Shown here: positions 24,137 to 32,372 of the stretch, in pieces
Layout of the letters: every line of letters starts with the position of its first letter
Position numbering within the stretch: the stretch's first letter is position 1
Source of the DNA: Streptomyces sp. CB02980
GTDB taxonomy: Bacteria > Actinomycetota > Actinomycetes > Streptomycetales > Streptomycetaceae
DNA: 64,000 bases
Direction: 5' to 3'
Assembly (NCBI RefSeq): GCF_014451325.2
Contig: NZ_JACSCH020000021.1
Coordinates: 102,978 to 166,977, forward strand
The notes under the pieces: generated by a model
Told to the model about the DNA's origin: nothing
The model's database searches: none
Seen by the model: the letters and a program-made list of their open reading frames with translations, nothing else
Position numbers and translations under genes: made by a program

Positions 24137-25468
24137 GTGTCCCTGCGCGTCGCCATGCTCAGCGTCCACACCTCCCCGCTCCACCAGCCCGGGACGGGGG
24201 ACGCCGGCGGCATGAACGTCTACATGGTCGAGCTCTCCCGCGCCCTGGCCGAACAGGGCGTGGAGGTCGATCTGTTCACCCGCTGCCGGGGCGAGGGCCT
24301 GCCCCCGCTCGTCGAGCTCGCCCCCGGGGTGCGGGTCCGGCATCTGCACGCGGGGCCGCGCCGGGCGCTGCCCAAGGAGGCCATGCCCGATCTGGTGGTG
24401 CCGTTCTCGCTGGCCCTGCTCAAGGAGGAGCGGCGGTACGACCTGGTCCACTCGCACTACTGGCTCTCCGGGCAGGCGGGCCGGATCGCCTCGGTGGGCT
24501 GGCGGATCCCGCTGGTGCACACCGCGCACACCCTGGCCCGGGTGAAGAACGCCTCGCTGGCGGATGGTGACGCCCCCGAGCCGGAGCTGCGGGTCAGGGG
24601 CGAGCACCAGGTGGCGGGCGCCGCCGACCGGCTGATCGCGAACACGGCGGACGAGGCGGAGGCGCTGCGGTCGCTGTACGGGGCGGCGGGGGAGCGGACC
24701 GAGGTGGTGCGTCCGGGGGTCGATCTGCGGACCTTCCACCCGGGGGACGGGCGGGCGGCGGCGCGGGCCAGGCTCGGGCTGCCGGCCGAGGCGTTCGTGC
24801 CGCTGTACGCGGGCCGCATACAGCCGTTGAAGGGTCCGGACGTGCTCGTACGGGCGGTCGCCGAGCTGCTGCGGGAGTCCCCGGACCTGCGCCGCCGGCT
24901 CCTGGTGCCGGTGGTCGGCGGGCATTCGGGCGCGACCCGCGAGGGGTCGGCGTGGCAGCTCGCCGCGGATCTGGGGGTGACGGATGTGCTGCGGTCCTGC
25001 CCGCCCGTACCGCAGGCGCGGCTCGCGGACTGGTACCGGGCGGCGGACGTCCTGGTGGTGCCCTCGCGCAGCGAGTCCTTCGGTCTGGTGGCCCTGGAGG
25101 CGCAGGCCTGTGGGACTCCGGTGCTCGCGGCCGCGGTGGGCGGGCTGCCGACGGCGGTGTGGGACGGGGTGACGGGGTTGCTGGTGCAGGGTCACGACCC
25201 GGCGGAGTACGCGCGCCGGCTGGGTTGGCTCGCGGTGCACCCGGAGGTGGTGGCGACGATGGGGGAGGCGGCGGTGCGGCATGCGCACGGGATGAGCTGG
25301 CGGGCGTCGGCCGCGCGCACCGTCGAGGTGTACCGGGAGGCGCTGGCGGAGACGCGCCGGCCGGTGTTCCCGGGCGGGGAGCGGGTGGTGGGGCAGGGGC
25401 GGCGGCACGCCCCTGCCCCGACGGCCCCTCTCTCCTGGAGGAACGAGAAGGCCGTAGCACAAGTCTAG
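24137..25468 (+). CDS. GT4 family glycosyltransferase, MshA paralogue
   Basis: A 443-residue GT-B glycosyltransferase. The N-terminal domain (AMLSVHTSPLHQPGTGDAGG, then MNVY) and VHSHYWLSGQAGRIASVGWR match MshA, the enzyme that attaches GlcNAc to inositol phosphate in mycothiol synthesis. The C-terminal nucleotide-sugar site is AGRIQPLKGPD and PSRSESFGLVALEAQACGTP with the EX7E pair. The normal Streptomyces MshA has a longer Arg-rich N-terminus, so this is a second copy in an accessory setting. GTG at 24137 with AGGAG upstream. The last 40 residues are divergent. Acceptor unknown. Confidence 0.85.
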   Translation: MSLRVAMLSVHTSPLHQPGTGDAGGMNVYMVELSRALAEQGVEVDLFTRCRGEGLPPLVELAPGVRVRHLHAGPRRALPKEAMPDLVVPFSLALLKEERRYDLVHSHYWLSGQAGRIASVGWRIPLVHTAHTLARVKNASLADGDAPEPELRVRGEHQVAGAADRLIANTADEAEALRSLYGAAGERTEVVRPGVDLRTFHPGDGRAAARARLGLPAEAFVPLYAGRIQPLKGPDVLVRAVAELLRESPDLRRRLLVPVVGGHSGATREGSAWQLAADLGVTDVLRSCPPVPQARLADWYRAADVLVVPSRSESFGLVALEAQACGTPVLAAAVGGLPTAVWDGVTGLLVQGHDPAEYARRLGWLAVHPEVVATMGEAAVRHAHGMSWRASAARTVEVYREALAETRRPVFPGGERVVGQGRRHAPAPTAPLSWRNEKAVAQV

Positions 25469-25475
25469 CATCTCT

Positions 25476-25490
25476 TTTGGTTCGACCAAA
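25476..25490. promoter_or_regulatory. 15-bp perfect inverted repeat before the small-peptide gene
   Basis: TTTGGT-TCG-ACCAAA follows the glycosyltransferase stop by seven bases. A second inverted repeat, GTGGATG (25526-25532) with CATCCAC (25544-25550), and the palindrome CGCCATGGCG (25550-25559) lie further on. The unusually AT-rich region before the small secreted-peptide gene probably holds its promoter and operators. Confidence 0.45.
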
Positions 25491-25685
25491 GATATGGAGA
25501 GCTCCGGATGCGCCAATTCCGTTGTGTGGATGGCGGATTGACGCATCCACGCCATGGCGAGTCCACGCAGAGACGAGCTATGGATTCGATTCGAGGGCCG
25601 GGACAGAATGGAGATGTCTTCAGGGAACGCCCGGCGGCACGGGCCCCCGGAAGGCGGAATTCACATTCCAAGTCCTGGAGGAATC

Positions 25686-25889
25686 ATGTCCGTTGCGCAG
25701 AACGCCGGAATCCGCAAGGCCGTCCGTCAGCTCCTGGTCGCGGTGGCCGCCTGTACCGCCGTCGCGGGCGGCGCCACCTTCGCCGTCGGCTCCGACATCG
25801 ACCACCCGGTCACCCCGCAGACCGTCGCCGGCGTCGCCGAGGACAACGGCTGGCCGGTCGTTCCGCCGAAGCCGACCCCGACCAACTGA
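25686..25889 (+). CDS. Small secreted peptide
   Basis: A 67-residue protein with a clear signal or anchor sequence (MSVAQNAGIRKAVRQLLVAV, then AACTAVAGGATFAVG). The predicted mature part is about 32 residues: SDIDHPVTPQTVAGVAEDNG, then WPVVPPKPTPTN. It is acidic and Pro-rich at its end. GGAGG is five bases before the ATG at 25686. It has one Cys, inside the signal segment. The convergent neighbour is the first of two LuxR-type regulators, and a strong bidirectional terminator separates them. It may be a signal or target of those regulators; no known family recognised. Confidence 0.8.
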   Translation: MSVAQNAGIRKAVRQLLVAVAACTAVAGGATFAVGSDIDHPVTPQTVAGVAEDNGWPVVPPKPTPTN

Positions 25890-25933
25890 CGTCACCCCTT
25901 GGGGAATTCACCCGTACATATTCTTGCGCCGCC

Positions 25934-25967
25934 GGGCCCCGCAATCGCTGCCACGATTGCGGGGCCC
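25934..25967. terminator. Bidirectional hairpin terminator
   Basis: GGGCCCCGCAATCG (25934-25947) pairs perfectly with CGATTGCGGGGCCC (25954-25967) across a six-base loop. It lies between the convergent small-peptide and regulator genes. T-runs are weak, as usual in Streptomyces. Confidence 0.85.
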
Positions 25968-26068
25968 CGGTATTTCCGCCGCCTGGTTCACGACGTGCCC
26001 CTGCGCGTAATTCCGCGCCCGTGCTCGTAGCCGTAGCCGTACGTCCGCCAATTCCCCCATTCCGGCGG

Positions 26069-27121
26069 TCAGTCCAGCCAGCCGAGCCGCACCGCCCGCG
26101 CCCCCGCCTCGAAGCGGCTCGTCGCGCCCAGCTCCTGCATCAGCTCCGAGATCATCCGGCTGACCGTCCGCAGCGACACCCCGAGCGTGCGCGCGATCCG
26201 CTCGTCCTTCATCCCCGAGGCGAGCATGTGCAGCGCCGCCCGCTGCTGCTCCGAAAGGCCGTCGCCGCCCGCCTCCGCCGTCGCCTCGTTGCCGTACGGC
26301 GTCGCCGTGTGCCAGCAGTGCTCGTACAGGCTCAGATACGGCCGCACGAGCGCGCTGCCCCGCGCCAGGATCGCGCCCTCGCCCGGCTCCTCGGGCCGGA
26401 TCGGCACCAGGGCGAACTGCTGGTCGGCGATGATCAGGTTCATCGGGACGACGGGGGCCAGGCGGATCTCCACACCCAGCTCCGCCCGCTGCCCCAGGAA
26501 CTTCTCCATGTGCGGGTCCGTGGCCTCCTGGCGGCCGTAGATGGCCCGCACCCGCACCCCGTTGGCGATCTGCCGCCGGTCCCGGTCGAGCATCCGGTCC
26601 GGGTTCTGCCGCCCCGGCATCCCCGGGTGCAGCGCCGCCGAACTCTCCTGCATCACATCGGTGATGTCCTCGATGGCCTGCTGGATCCTGCGGTAGTCGG
26701 TCAGCGCCTCGACGTGCGCCTCCGCCTTCGTCAGCGCCTCGGCCCGCAGATAGGAACCCGCGAGGATCTCCAGCGTGCTGTACGCCTCGTCCGCCTCCGC
26801 CAGGTGCTCCCGCAGCCGCTCACGCTCCCGCTCCAGGAGCCGGAGCAGCGCGATCTCCGGGTCGATCGCCGCCACCGTGTCCGTCTCGGAACGCCAACTG
26901 CCGTCCTGCACGGCCGTGATGGTGGCATGCGCCTGGCCCGTCGGCACGATCAGGCCCAGGGTGAGGAGTTCGCCGCGACATCGCTCGTACTCCTCCGGCG
27001 CGAGCCCGAGTTCCCTGCGGACCTCCTCGAAGTCCGAGACGCCCCGACGGCGCAGCTCCTGGTACACGGCAAGCAGGACCTCGGTCGTGCCGTCCCCGAT
27101 GCCGTCGCCCGCAGTGACCAT
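26069..27121 (-). CDS. TrmB-like/LuxR-type helix-turn-helix regulator
   Basis: A 350-residue regulator. An N-terminal winged-helix region (VLLAVYQELRRRGVSDFEEV, then RRELGLAPEEYERCRGEL) resembles TrmB-like domains. A central coiled/sensor domain (RLLERERERLREHLAEADEA, LGVEIRLAPVVPMNLIIADQ) follows, and a C-terminal LuxR helix-turn-helix (LSEQQRAALHMLASGMKDER, IARTLGVSLRTVSRMISELM). ATG at 27121. It is a clear paralogue of the next gene. Both are in the same orientation, 126 bp apart, and convergent with the secreted peptide. The ligand is unknown. Confidence 0.82.
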   Translation of the reverse strand: MVTAGDGIGDGTTEVLLAVYQELRRRGVSDFEEVRRELGLAPEEYERCRGELLTLGLIVPTGQAHATITAVQDGSWRSETDTVAAIDPEIALLRLLERERERLREHLAEADEAYSTLEILAGSYLRAEALTKAEAHVEALTDYRRIQQAIEDITDVMQESSAALHPGMPGRQNPDRMLDRDRRQIANGVRVRAIYGRQEATDPHMEKFLGQRAELGVEIRLAPVVPMNLIIADQQFALVPIRPEEPGEGAILARGSALVRPYLSLYEHCWHTATPYGNEATAEAGGDGLSEQQRAALHMLASGMKDERIARTLGVSLRTVSRMISELMQELGATSRFEAGARAVRLGWLD

Positions 27122-27247
27122 GGCGAAGTGACCCCCTCATCCTCCGAGTCGCCCCGCCCTCACCTTGTCATACGGCTCGGCGGGAGTCCGTCCTGCAATG
27201 CCCGTACCCGTACCTGCACCTACCGTCTCGCACCGGAACTCCTCGTA

Positions 27248-28273
27248 CTAGGCCCCCTGTTCGGACCCCTCGCCGTCGAGCAGGCCGAGCCGCGCCGCCT
27301 TCACCCCGGCCTCGAAGCGGCTCGCCGCGCCCAGTTCCTGCATGACCTCCGAGAGCAGCCGGCTGACGGTCCTGAGCGACACCCCGAGACTCCGCGCGAT
27401 CTGCTCGTCCTTGATGCCCGAGGCCAGCATGTGCAGCGCGGCCCGCTGCTGGTCGGACAGTCCGTCGCCGTCACCGCCGCTCCCGCCGGGCTCCTCGCCG
27501 TACCGGGAGGCCGCCTGCCAGCAGTACTCGTACAGGGCGAGGTAGGAGCGGACGAGGCCGGGGCCGCGGGCCAGGATCGTGGGCGAGTCCAGGTCGTGCG
27601 GGTCCGTCGGCAGCAGGGCGAAGTTCTCGTCGGCGAGGACCATGTTCATCGGGACGACGGGCGAGAGCCGCAGCTCGACGCCGAGCGCGGCCCGGTCGGC
27701 CAGGTGCTGCGTCATCTCGGGCACGGTGCCGACCCGCCGGCTGTACATGGCGCGGACCCGTACCCCGCGGGCGGCCCGGCAGCGGTCCCGGTCCAGCTCG
27801 GCGGCCATGTCCTCACGGCGTACGGACCCGGTGTGCATGACGTGGACGGCGGTGCGGACGGACTCGGTGAGTTCGGTCAGCTCGCGCAGCACCCGCTGCG
27901 GGTCGGTGACGATCTCCACCTCGACCTCGGAGCGGGGCGTGGCCCCGGCGCGCAGGAACGGTCCGGCGAGGGATTCGAGGGCGGTGTGCGCGCGGCTGGT
28001 CGCGGCGAGGCGCTCCTGGAGCCGGTCACGCTCCCGGCGGAGCAGCCGCAGCAGGGCGACGTCGGGGTCGACGACGGTCCGGTCGCCGGAGCGGTCCGAG
28101 GTGGTGAGTCCTAAGGAGGCGAGTTCCTCGCGACATCGCTCCCGCTCCTCGGCGGAGAGCTGGAGGCCGTCCGCCGCCTGGTCGAAGGTGGTGCCGGGGC
28201 GGGTGCGGAGCTCCTGGTAGACGGCGAGAGCCTGCTCGCTGCCCGCGCGGGACACGGCGGCGTTTCTGGACAC
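27248..28273 (-). CDS. TrmB-like/LuxR-type regulator, paralogue of the preceding gene
   Basis: A 341-residue protein with the same architecture as the neighbour: N-terminal AVYQELRTRPGTTFDQAADG, central LRLLRRERDRLQERLAATSR, sensor LRLSPVVPMNMVLADENFAL, and C-terminal LSDQQRAALHMLASGIKDEQ with IARSLGVSLRTVSRLLSEVM. The GTG at 28273 is used because GGGGAG lies about 11 bases upstream; a GTG at 28255 lacks one. Tandem duplication with divergence in the sensor domain suggests two ligands or heterodimerisation. Confidence 0.82.
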   Translation of the reverse strand: MSRNAAVSRAGSEQALAVYQELRTRPGTTFDQAADGLQLSAEERERCREELASLGLTTSDRSGDRTVVDPDVALLRLLRRERDRLQERLAATSRAHTALESLAGPFLRAGATPRSEVEVEIVTDPQRVLRELTELTESVRTAVHVMHTGSVRREDMAAELDRDRCRAARGVRVRAMYSRRVGTVPEMTQHLADRAALGVELRLSPVVPMNMVLADENFALLPTDPHDLDSPTILARGPGLVRSYLALYEYCWQAASRYGEEPGGSGGDGDGLSDQQRAALHMLASGIKDEQIARSLGVSLRTVSRLLSEVMQELGAASRFEAGVKAARLGLLDGEGSEQGA

Positions 28274-28470
28274 GGCGCAGCAGACTCCCCTCGGATCCAC
28301 GCGGATCCTGTTGAATCGCCCCGCTAGACCCTGCCACAAAATCGAACGACACGCACGGAGTTGACCACCGGCGCGCGTCCGGCGACCGGCGACCCGCCCG
28401 GTGCCGGCCACCGCCCCGACCGGCGATCCGCGTACGGACCGCCTGCCGCTCCCGTGCACCCGGCTGCGGC

Positions 28471-28911
28471 TCAGGCGGCGGGGGCGCTCGCCCGGCAGTC
28501 GGGGCACAGGCCCTTGAAGACGACCTCCGCGTCGTCCACGCGCCACTCCGGAAGGGCGCCCTCGGGCGCCTCCGGCGCGGCCGCCGCGACGTTCTCCACG
28601 CGGCCGCACACGGTGCACAGCGCGTGCTGGTGCGCGGGACCCGAGATCTCGAAGACCGCGGGCAGGCCGGGCCGGTCGAACTTGCTGACCAGGCCCGTCT
28701 CCTGGAAGTGCCGCAGCATCTCGTACACGGCCTGGCTGGTCAGCGTGCCGAGCCGCTCGCGGGCGGTCGTGGTGATCGCCTCGACGTCGAGATGGCCGCC
28801 GGCGGCGAGCACCGTGAGCACCTCCAGGCGCGGGCCCGTGACCCGAAGCCCGACGTCGCGCAGGCGCTGGATCACCGCCTCGCGGCCCGTCAGCTCTTCC
28901 ACGACTGCCAT
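28471..28911 (-). CDS. Fur family transcriptional regulator
   Basis: A 146-residue metal- or peroxide-sensing repressor. The DNA-binding domain (LRDVGLRVTGPRLEVLTVLA) is followed by the AVYEMLRHFQETGLV helix, and the dimerisation domain holds two CxxC pairs (CTVC, CPDC) for structural zinc. The His-rich HQHALC segment provides sensing ligands. Length fits Fur/PerR/CatR. ATG at 28911 has GGAG three bases away; a second ATG at 28935 would add eight residues. No catalase or transporter is adjacent, so the metal is undetermined. Confidence 0.85.
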   Translation of the reverse strand: MAVVEELTGREAVIQRLRDVGLRVTGPRLEVLTVLAAGGHLDVEAITTTARERLGTLTSQAVYEMLRHFQETGLVSKFDRPGLPAVFEISGPAHQHALCTVCGRVENVAAAAPEAPEGALPEWRVDDAEVVFKGLCPDCRASAPAA

Positions 28912-29083
28912 CTTCTCCGCCCGCCCGCCCGCCATCTGGTCGGCTCAAACTTTTGTGGGCATCGTACCTCTTGCTCGTCAACCTCGTCAGGGCTCTTCGT
29001 TCGTCCGTTCAGCCGTCCGTCCGTTCAGCCTTCGCCGTTCCGCCGTCCGCCGGTCAGCTTCCGCCGTCCTGCTCGTGTGCCGG

Positions 29084-29977
29084 TCAGTCGTCCGTCCGGC
29101 ACACGAGCAGGACGGACTCGGTCCGCTCGTCGATGCGGTGCCGCCGCCGGCCCTCGATGTGCAGGCCCGCCGAGTGCAGTTCCGCCGCGAGCCGCTCGGG
29201 GTCGACGATCCACTTGTCGGTGGTCAGCACGACCCGCTCGGTGGACAGCTTCCCGGTCCTCGCCGCGTAGTACGTGATCCGCTCGCTCATCGACGGCAGG
29301 TCGAAGACCTGCCGGGCCACCACCCACTCGTCGATGCCGTCGAAGCGGGGCACCTGGAACGCCCAGGTCCGCTGCGGCTCCGCGACCAGCCCCGGCAGCT
29401 GGTGCGCCGTGTAGTCGAGGGCGAGCGCCCCGCCCGTCTGCAGATGGGACGCCACCTCCCGCAGCAGCTCGGGCCGCCGTGCCGGGGGTACGGCGGTGAC
29501 CATCGCGCCCGCGAGCAGCGCGAGCCGGTAGCTGCCGGCGAGCCGCAGCTCGGTGAGGTCCGTCCGGTGGGTGACGACGAGACCGGCCACCTGCGGACCG
29601 ATCCGGCGGGCCCAGCCGTCGAGGCGCTCGAGGGCCGAGGCGTCCCGGTCCACGGCTTCCACGGCGAAGCCGTGCCGGGCGAACGGGACGGCGAGCCGCC
29701 CGGCGCCGGAGCCGAGGTCCAGAACGGGTCCGCCGGTGGAGCGGGCGAGGCTGAGGTACCGGACGATGTCCGCGCTGTGCGGGCCGAGCAGGGCGTCGTG
29801 CAGCCAGACGGAGTTCTCGTCGGCGGGGGAGACGGATTCGAGCCCGGGCAGGGTGTCCGAGGTGACCCGGACGCCGGCCCCGGGGGCGGGCTCCGGCTCC
29901 CGGCCGTATCGGGACGGCAGGACCGGAGCGAACGCTGCGGGCCCGATGGGCAGGGAAGTGCCGCTCGGTGTGTGCAT
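29084..29977 (-). CDS. Class I SAM-dependent methyltransferase
   Basis: A 297-residue methyltransferase. SAM motif I is VLDLGSGAGRLAVPFARHGF (about residues 85-104), the acidic residue at the end of strand 2 is in AVDRD, and later parts fit a seven-strand fold. ATG at 29977 with GGAGGAG six bases upstream. No domain tells the acceptor. It is in the same orientation as the Fur and LuxR-type genes, so it could be a tailoring enzyme of the neighbouring cluster or independent. Confidence 0.86.
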   Translation of the reverse strand: MHTPSGTSLPIGPAAFAPVLPSRYGREPEPAPGAGVRVTSDTLPGLESVSPADENSVWLHDALLGPHSADIVRYLSLARSTGGPVLDLGSGAGRLAVPFARHGFAVEAVDRDASALERLDGWARRIGPQVAGLVVTHRTDLTELRLAGSYRLALLAGAMVTAVPPARRPELLREVASHLQTGGALALDYTAHQLPGLVAEPQRTWAFQVPRFDGIDEWVVARQVFDLPSMSERITYYAARTGKLSTERVVLTTDKWIVDPERLAAELHSAGLHIEGRRRHRIDERTESVLLVCRTDD

Positions 29978-30147
29978 CGCTCCTCCAGGGGCTCGCTCGG
30001 TCCATGCCGTCCGGACGAGGTACCCGTGCCGCCGGGGCCCGCGTCGCTGGACCCATCCTGACCTGGGGGAGGAACCCCGATCCACCGGATCGGGCTGCGT
30101 GAACACGCGATGGCGTGGATCTGCCACGCCCGGGAGTGCGGCTGTCG

Positions 30148-30627
30148 CTACAGCGTTCTGCTCCAGCGTCTGGCGGAGAGGGCGGCGAAGCCCAGGTGGG
30201 TGTAGAAGGGCAGGGCCGGGTCCGCCTCCGCGGGGAGCTCCACCCGCTGGTCCCCTGCCCCGAAGTTCCGCATCCGGTCCGTGGCCGCCGCCAGCAGGGC
30301 CGTACCCACACCCCGGCGACGGGAGCCGGACGCCACCGCGAGGGCGTAGACCTCGCCCTCGCCCGGCACCGGGACACCGCCCGCGGCGACACCCACGACC
30401 GCGCCCTCCGTGTCGGTCGCGACGAGCCAGCCGAGCCAGCCGGGCGCGCCGCCGGGAATTTCAATTTCCGCGCGTATGCGGGGGAGTGCGCATTGTGCGG
30501 AGATCAGTCGCCGCATCGGGATTTCGTCCAGGATTCCCGCGTAGCTGCTCCGAATGACGTCGGCGAGCAGCCTGGATATCGTCGTCGCATCGCCGGCCGC
30601 GGCCGTCCGAACGCCAGCCAGCTGCAT
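30148..30627 (-). CDS. GNAT family N-acetyltransferase
   Basis: A 159-residue GNAT protein. Motif A is ALAVASGSRRRGVGTALLAA, and the C-terminus has PALPFYTHLGFAA, the typical FYxxxGF. ATG at 30627 (MQLAGVRTAAAGD) is preceded by GAAGGG about ten bases away; an in-frame ATG at 30675 would add 16 residues lacking homology-like features. Substrate unknown. Confidence 0.85.
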   Translation of the reverse strand: MQLAGVRTAAAGDATTISRLLADVIRSSYAGILDEIPMRRLISAQCALPRIRAEIEIPGGAPGWLGWLVATDTEGAVVGVAAGGVPVPGEGEVYALAVASGSRRRGVGTALLAAATDRMRNFGAGDQRVELPAEADPALPFYTHLGFAALSARRWSRTL

Positions 30628-30787
30628 CGGTTTTGTACCCTTCGACGTGCCGAGCCCGAGCCCCAACATACCCACAATAGCGGGGAATTCAGTTGTTCGT
30701 GACCGATGCGAAATCTACGAATTCGCTTAGTAAATAGCGCGGTTCGGCAGGTCGGACGTACTGATCGGACGTACTGAAGCGAGTCGA

Positions 30788-31705
30788 TTAACCGGGGAAG
30801 GAACAGCAGGCGACGATCAAGGGCGTCATCGCGAGACCCGCGGCCGCGATGGTCATCAGACCGCGCAGGACGGGATGCCCGGCGCTGTGCGGGGTGAGGA
30901 TGCGCCGCATCCGCAGCGCCGCCGACGGCCCGCCCGCCGCGAACGCGGACCGCGGCGCCCGTCCCGACGCGAGCGCGTACAGCGCCGTGGCCAGCGCGTC
31001 CCGCGTGCACCGGCGCAACGCCCGGTCGTCCGCCGCCATTTCGAGCAGCAGCCGTACGGAGCCCTCCCCGTGCCGGGCGAGCGGCAGGCGCGAGAACACG
31101 GCCGCGAACGCCTCCGCCGCGGCGACGAGCAGATGGTGCCGCCCCGCGATGTGGGCCCGCTCGTGCGCGAGCGCCGCCGCGAGCTGGGCGGGGGTGAGGG
31201 CGTCCACCGCGCCCGAGGAGACGACGACCCGGCGCGAGCGGCCCGGCAGGCAGTACACGGCGGGGCGCTCGTCGTCGAGGACGGTGGCCCGCAGCGCGGG
31301 GTCGTACCGTCCGACGAGCCGCAGCACCCCCGCGTGCCGCACCCGCATCCGGCGGGCCCTGACCAGCCGGCGGACGAACGCGGCGGCGGGCATCGAGAGC
31401 ACGGCGAGGGAGAGCGTGAAGGCGAACCGCTCGCGCCCGTCGAGGCCCAGGAGCTGCTCGACCGTGGGCGGTTGGAACGCGAACATCATGTCCGCGAGAC
31501 GGTGGCTGCCGGCGCTCGACAGGACCAGCTGGGCCGCCAGCAGGGCGGTCGCGGCGGCGAAGGCGGCGCCGCACGCGGCCCACACGCCGAGGGCGAGCCG
31601 GGGCGCCTGCTGGGCCCAGCGCGCCCGGACGAGCAGCCAGGGGACGAGGAAGCCGGTGAGGACGACGAGGCCGAGCGGGACGAGGACGTGATGGTTCACG
31701 TTCAC
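30788..31705 (-). CDS. M56 family membrane metallopeptidase (BlaR1-like, no sensor domain)
   Basis: A 305-residue membrane zinc peptidase. HERAH in LAAALAHERAHIAGRHHLLV is the HExxH zinc motif, between membrane helices. In this family a receptor senses a signal and cleaves a BlaI-type repressor; here no extracellular penicillin-binding domain is present. GTG at 31705 overlaps the blaI stop (GTGA), so the two are coupled. The gene is downstream of blaI and near a CsoR box. Confidence 0.88.
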   Translation of the reverse strand: MNVNHHVLVPLGLVVLTGFLVPWLLVRARWAQQAPRLALGVWAACGAAFAAATALLAAQLVLSSAGSHRLADMMFAFQPPTVEQLLGLDGRERFAFTLSLAVLSMPAAAFVRRLVRARRMRVRHAGVLRLVGRYDPALRATVLDDERPAVYCLPGRSRRVVVSSGAVDALTPAQLAAALAHERAHIAGRHHLLVAAAEAFAAVFSRLPLARHGEGSVRLLLEMAADDRALRRCTRDALATALYALASGRAPRSAFAAGGPSAALRMRRILTPHSAGHPVLRGLMTIAAAGLAMTPLIVACCSFPG

Positions 31706-32100
31706 GCGCCGCTCCCGCCGCCGAGGTGCGGGTCGTGGTCGCCGCGGGCGGCGCGGAGGGCCGCGTCGAGGGCGTCCATGTCCTCGTCCGAGATGACCTC
31801 GACGAACCGGAGGAGGGCGGCCGGGCGGTCCTGGCTGTCTCCGAGCGCGTCCCGCATCAGACCGGCGGTGTACTCCTCGCGGCTGCGGACGGGCTCGTAC
31901 AGCCAGGCCCGGCCGGCCTTCTCGCGGCGGAGCCAGCCCTTGCGGTGCAGGATGTCCGCGACGGTCATGACGGTCGTGTAGGCGACCCGTCGGCCGCGGT
32001 TGATGTCGTCGACGATCTCGCGGACCGTGGCGGGCCGCTGCCAGGCCCACAGTCGGTCCATGATCTCGGCCTCCAGCTCTCCCAGCCGGCGCACGTGCAT
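31702..32100 (-). CDS. BlaI/MecI/CopY family transcriptional regulator
   Basis: A 132-residue winged-helix repressor (LGELEAEIMDRLWAWQRPAT, then VAYTTVMTVADILHRKGWLR) with a C-terminal dimerisation tail. Family members control beta-lactamase or copper genes and are inactivated by proteolysis. It is coupled to a matching M56 peptidase. The start is the ATG at 32100. A CsoR box lies 53 bp upstream, so copper could influence this unit. No beta-lactamase gene is adjacent. Confidence 0.9.
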   Translation of the reverse strand: MHVRRLGELEAEIMDRLWAWQRPATVREIVDDINRGRRVAYTTVMTVADILHRKGWLRREKAGRAWLYEPVRSREEYTAGLMRDALGDSQDRPAALLRFVEVISDEDMDALDAALRAARGDHDPHLGGGSGA

Positions 32101-32152
32101 CCCCTCCCCCTACGGGCGGCTCATCGTACGGGCCGGTCCCCTCGCTCAGGTA

Positions 32153-32167
32153 TACCCCCCAGGGGTA
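32153..32167. promoter_or_regulatory. CsoR box upstream of small ORF / blaI
   Basis: TACCCCCCAGGGGTA is identical to the box at 35611-35625 and fits the actinobacterial CsoR operator. It lies 10 bp before the small ORF at 32178 and 52 bp before the divergent blaI start. TACGCT at 32166-32171 could be the -10 element, overlapping the operator edge. Confidence 0.8.
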
Positions 32168-32177
32168 CGCTGGCAGG

Positions 32178-32345
32178 ATGTCGACCCTCCTGAAGATCCC
32201 TACGCGGAACCGCCCCTGCGTGAAGGTCTGCGGCTCCGGTCTGCCCGGAACGGTGGAGCTGGTGCTCCTCCGGCAGCTGCTCGGCCTCTGCCTCCGGCTG
32301 AGTCTCACGCTGTCCGCCGACTGTCCCTCACGCAAGGGCGGTTGA
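32178..32345 (+). CDS. Small Cys-containing ORF downstream of a CsoR box
   Basis: A 55-residue reading frame beginning MSTLLKIPTRNRPCVKVCGS, with Cys at residues 14, 18, 38 and 49 and a Leu-rich centre. GC3 is high. The CsoR box 10 bp upstream makes copper-induced expression likely. The ribosome site (GGCAGG) is very close to the ATG. Leaderless translation is possible. It may be a copper-binding or regulatory microprotein, but coding status is inferred. Confidence 0.45.
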   Translation: MSTLLKIPTRNRPCVKVCGSGLPGTVELVLLRQLLGLCLRLSLTLSADCPSRKGG

Positions 32346-32372
32346 TACCGCCTAGTCCGTCATGTCACCCGG

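Noticed and set aside
17349..25468. Locus as the housekeeping mycothiol operon
   Set aside because: There is no CysRS-like MshC and no MshD. The glycosyltransferase lacks the N-terminus of the normal Streptomyces MshA.
25476..25490. Hairpin as intrinsic terminator of the glycosyltransferase
   Set aside because: Short stem, three-base loop and no T-tract; an operator is more likely.
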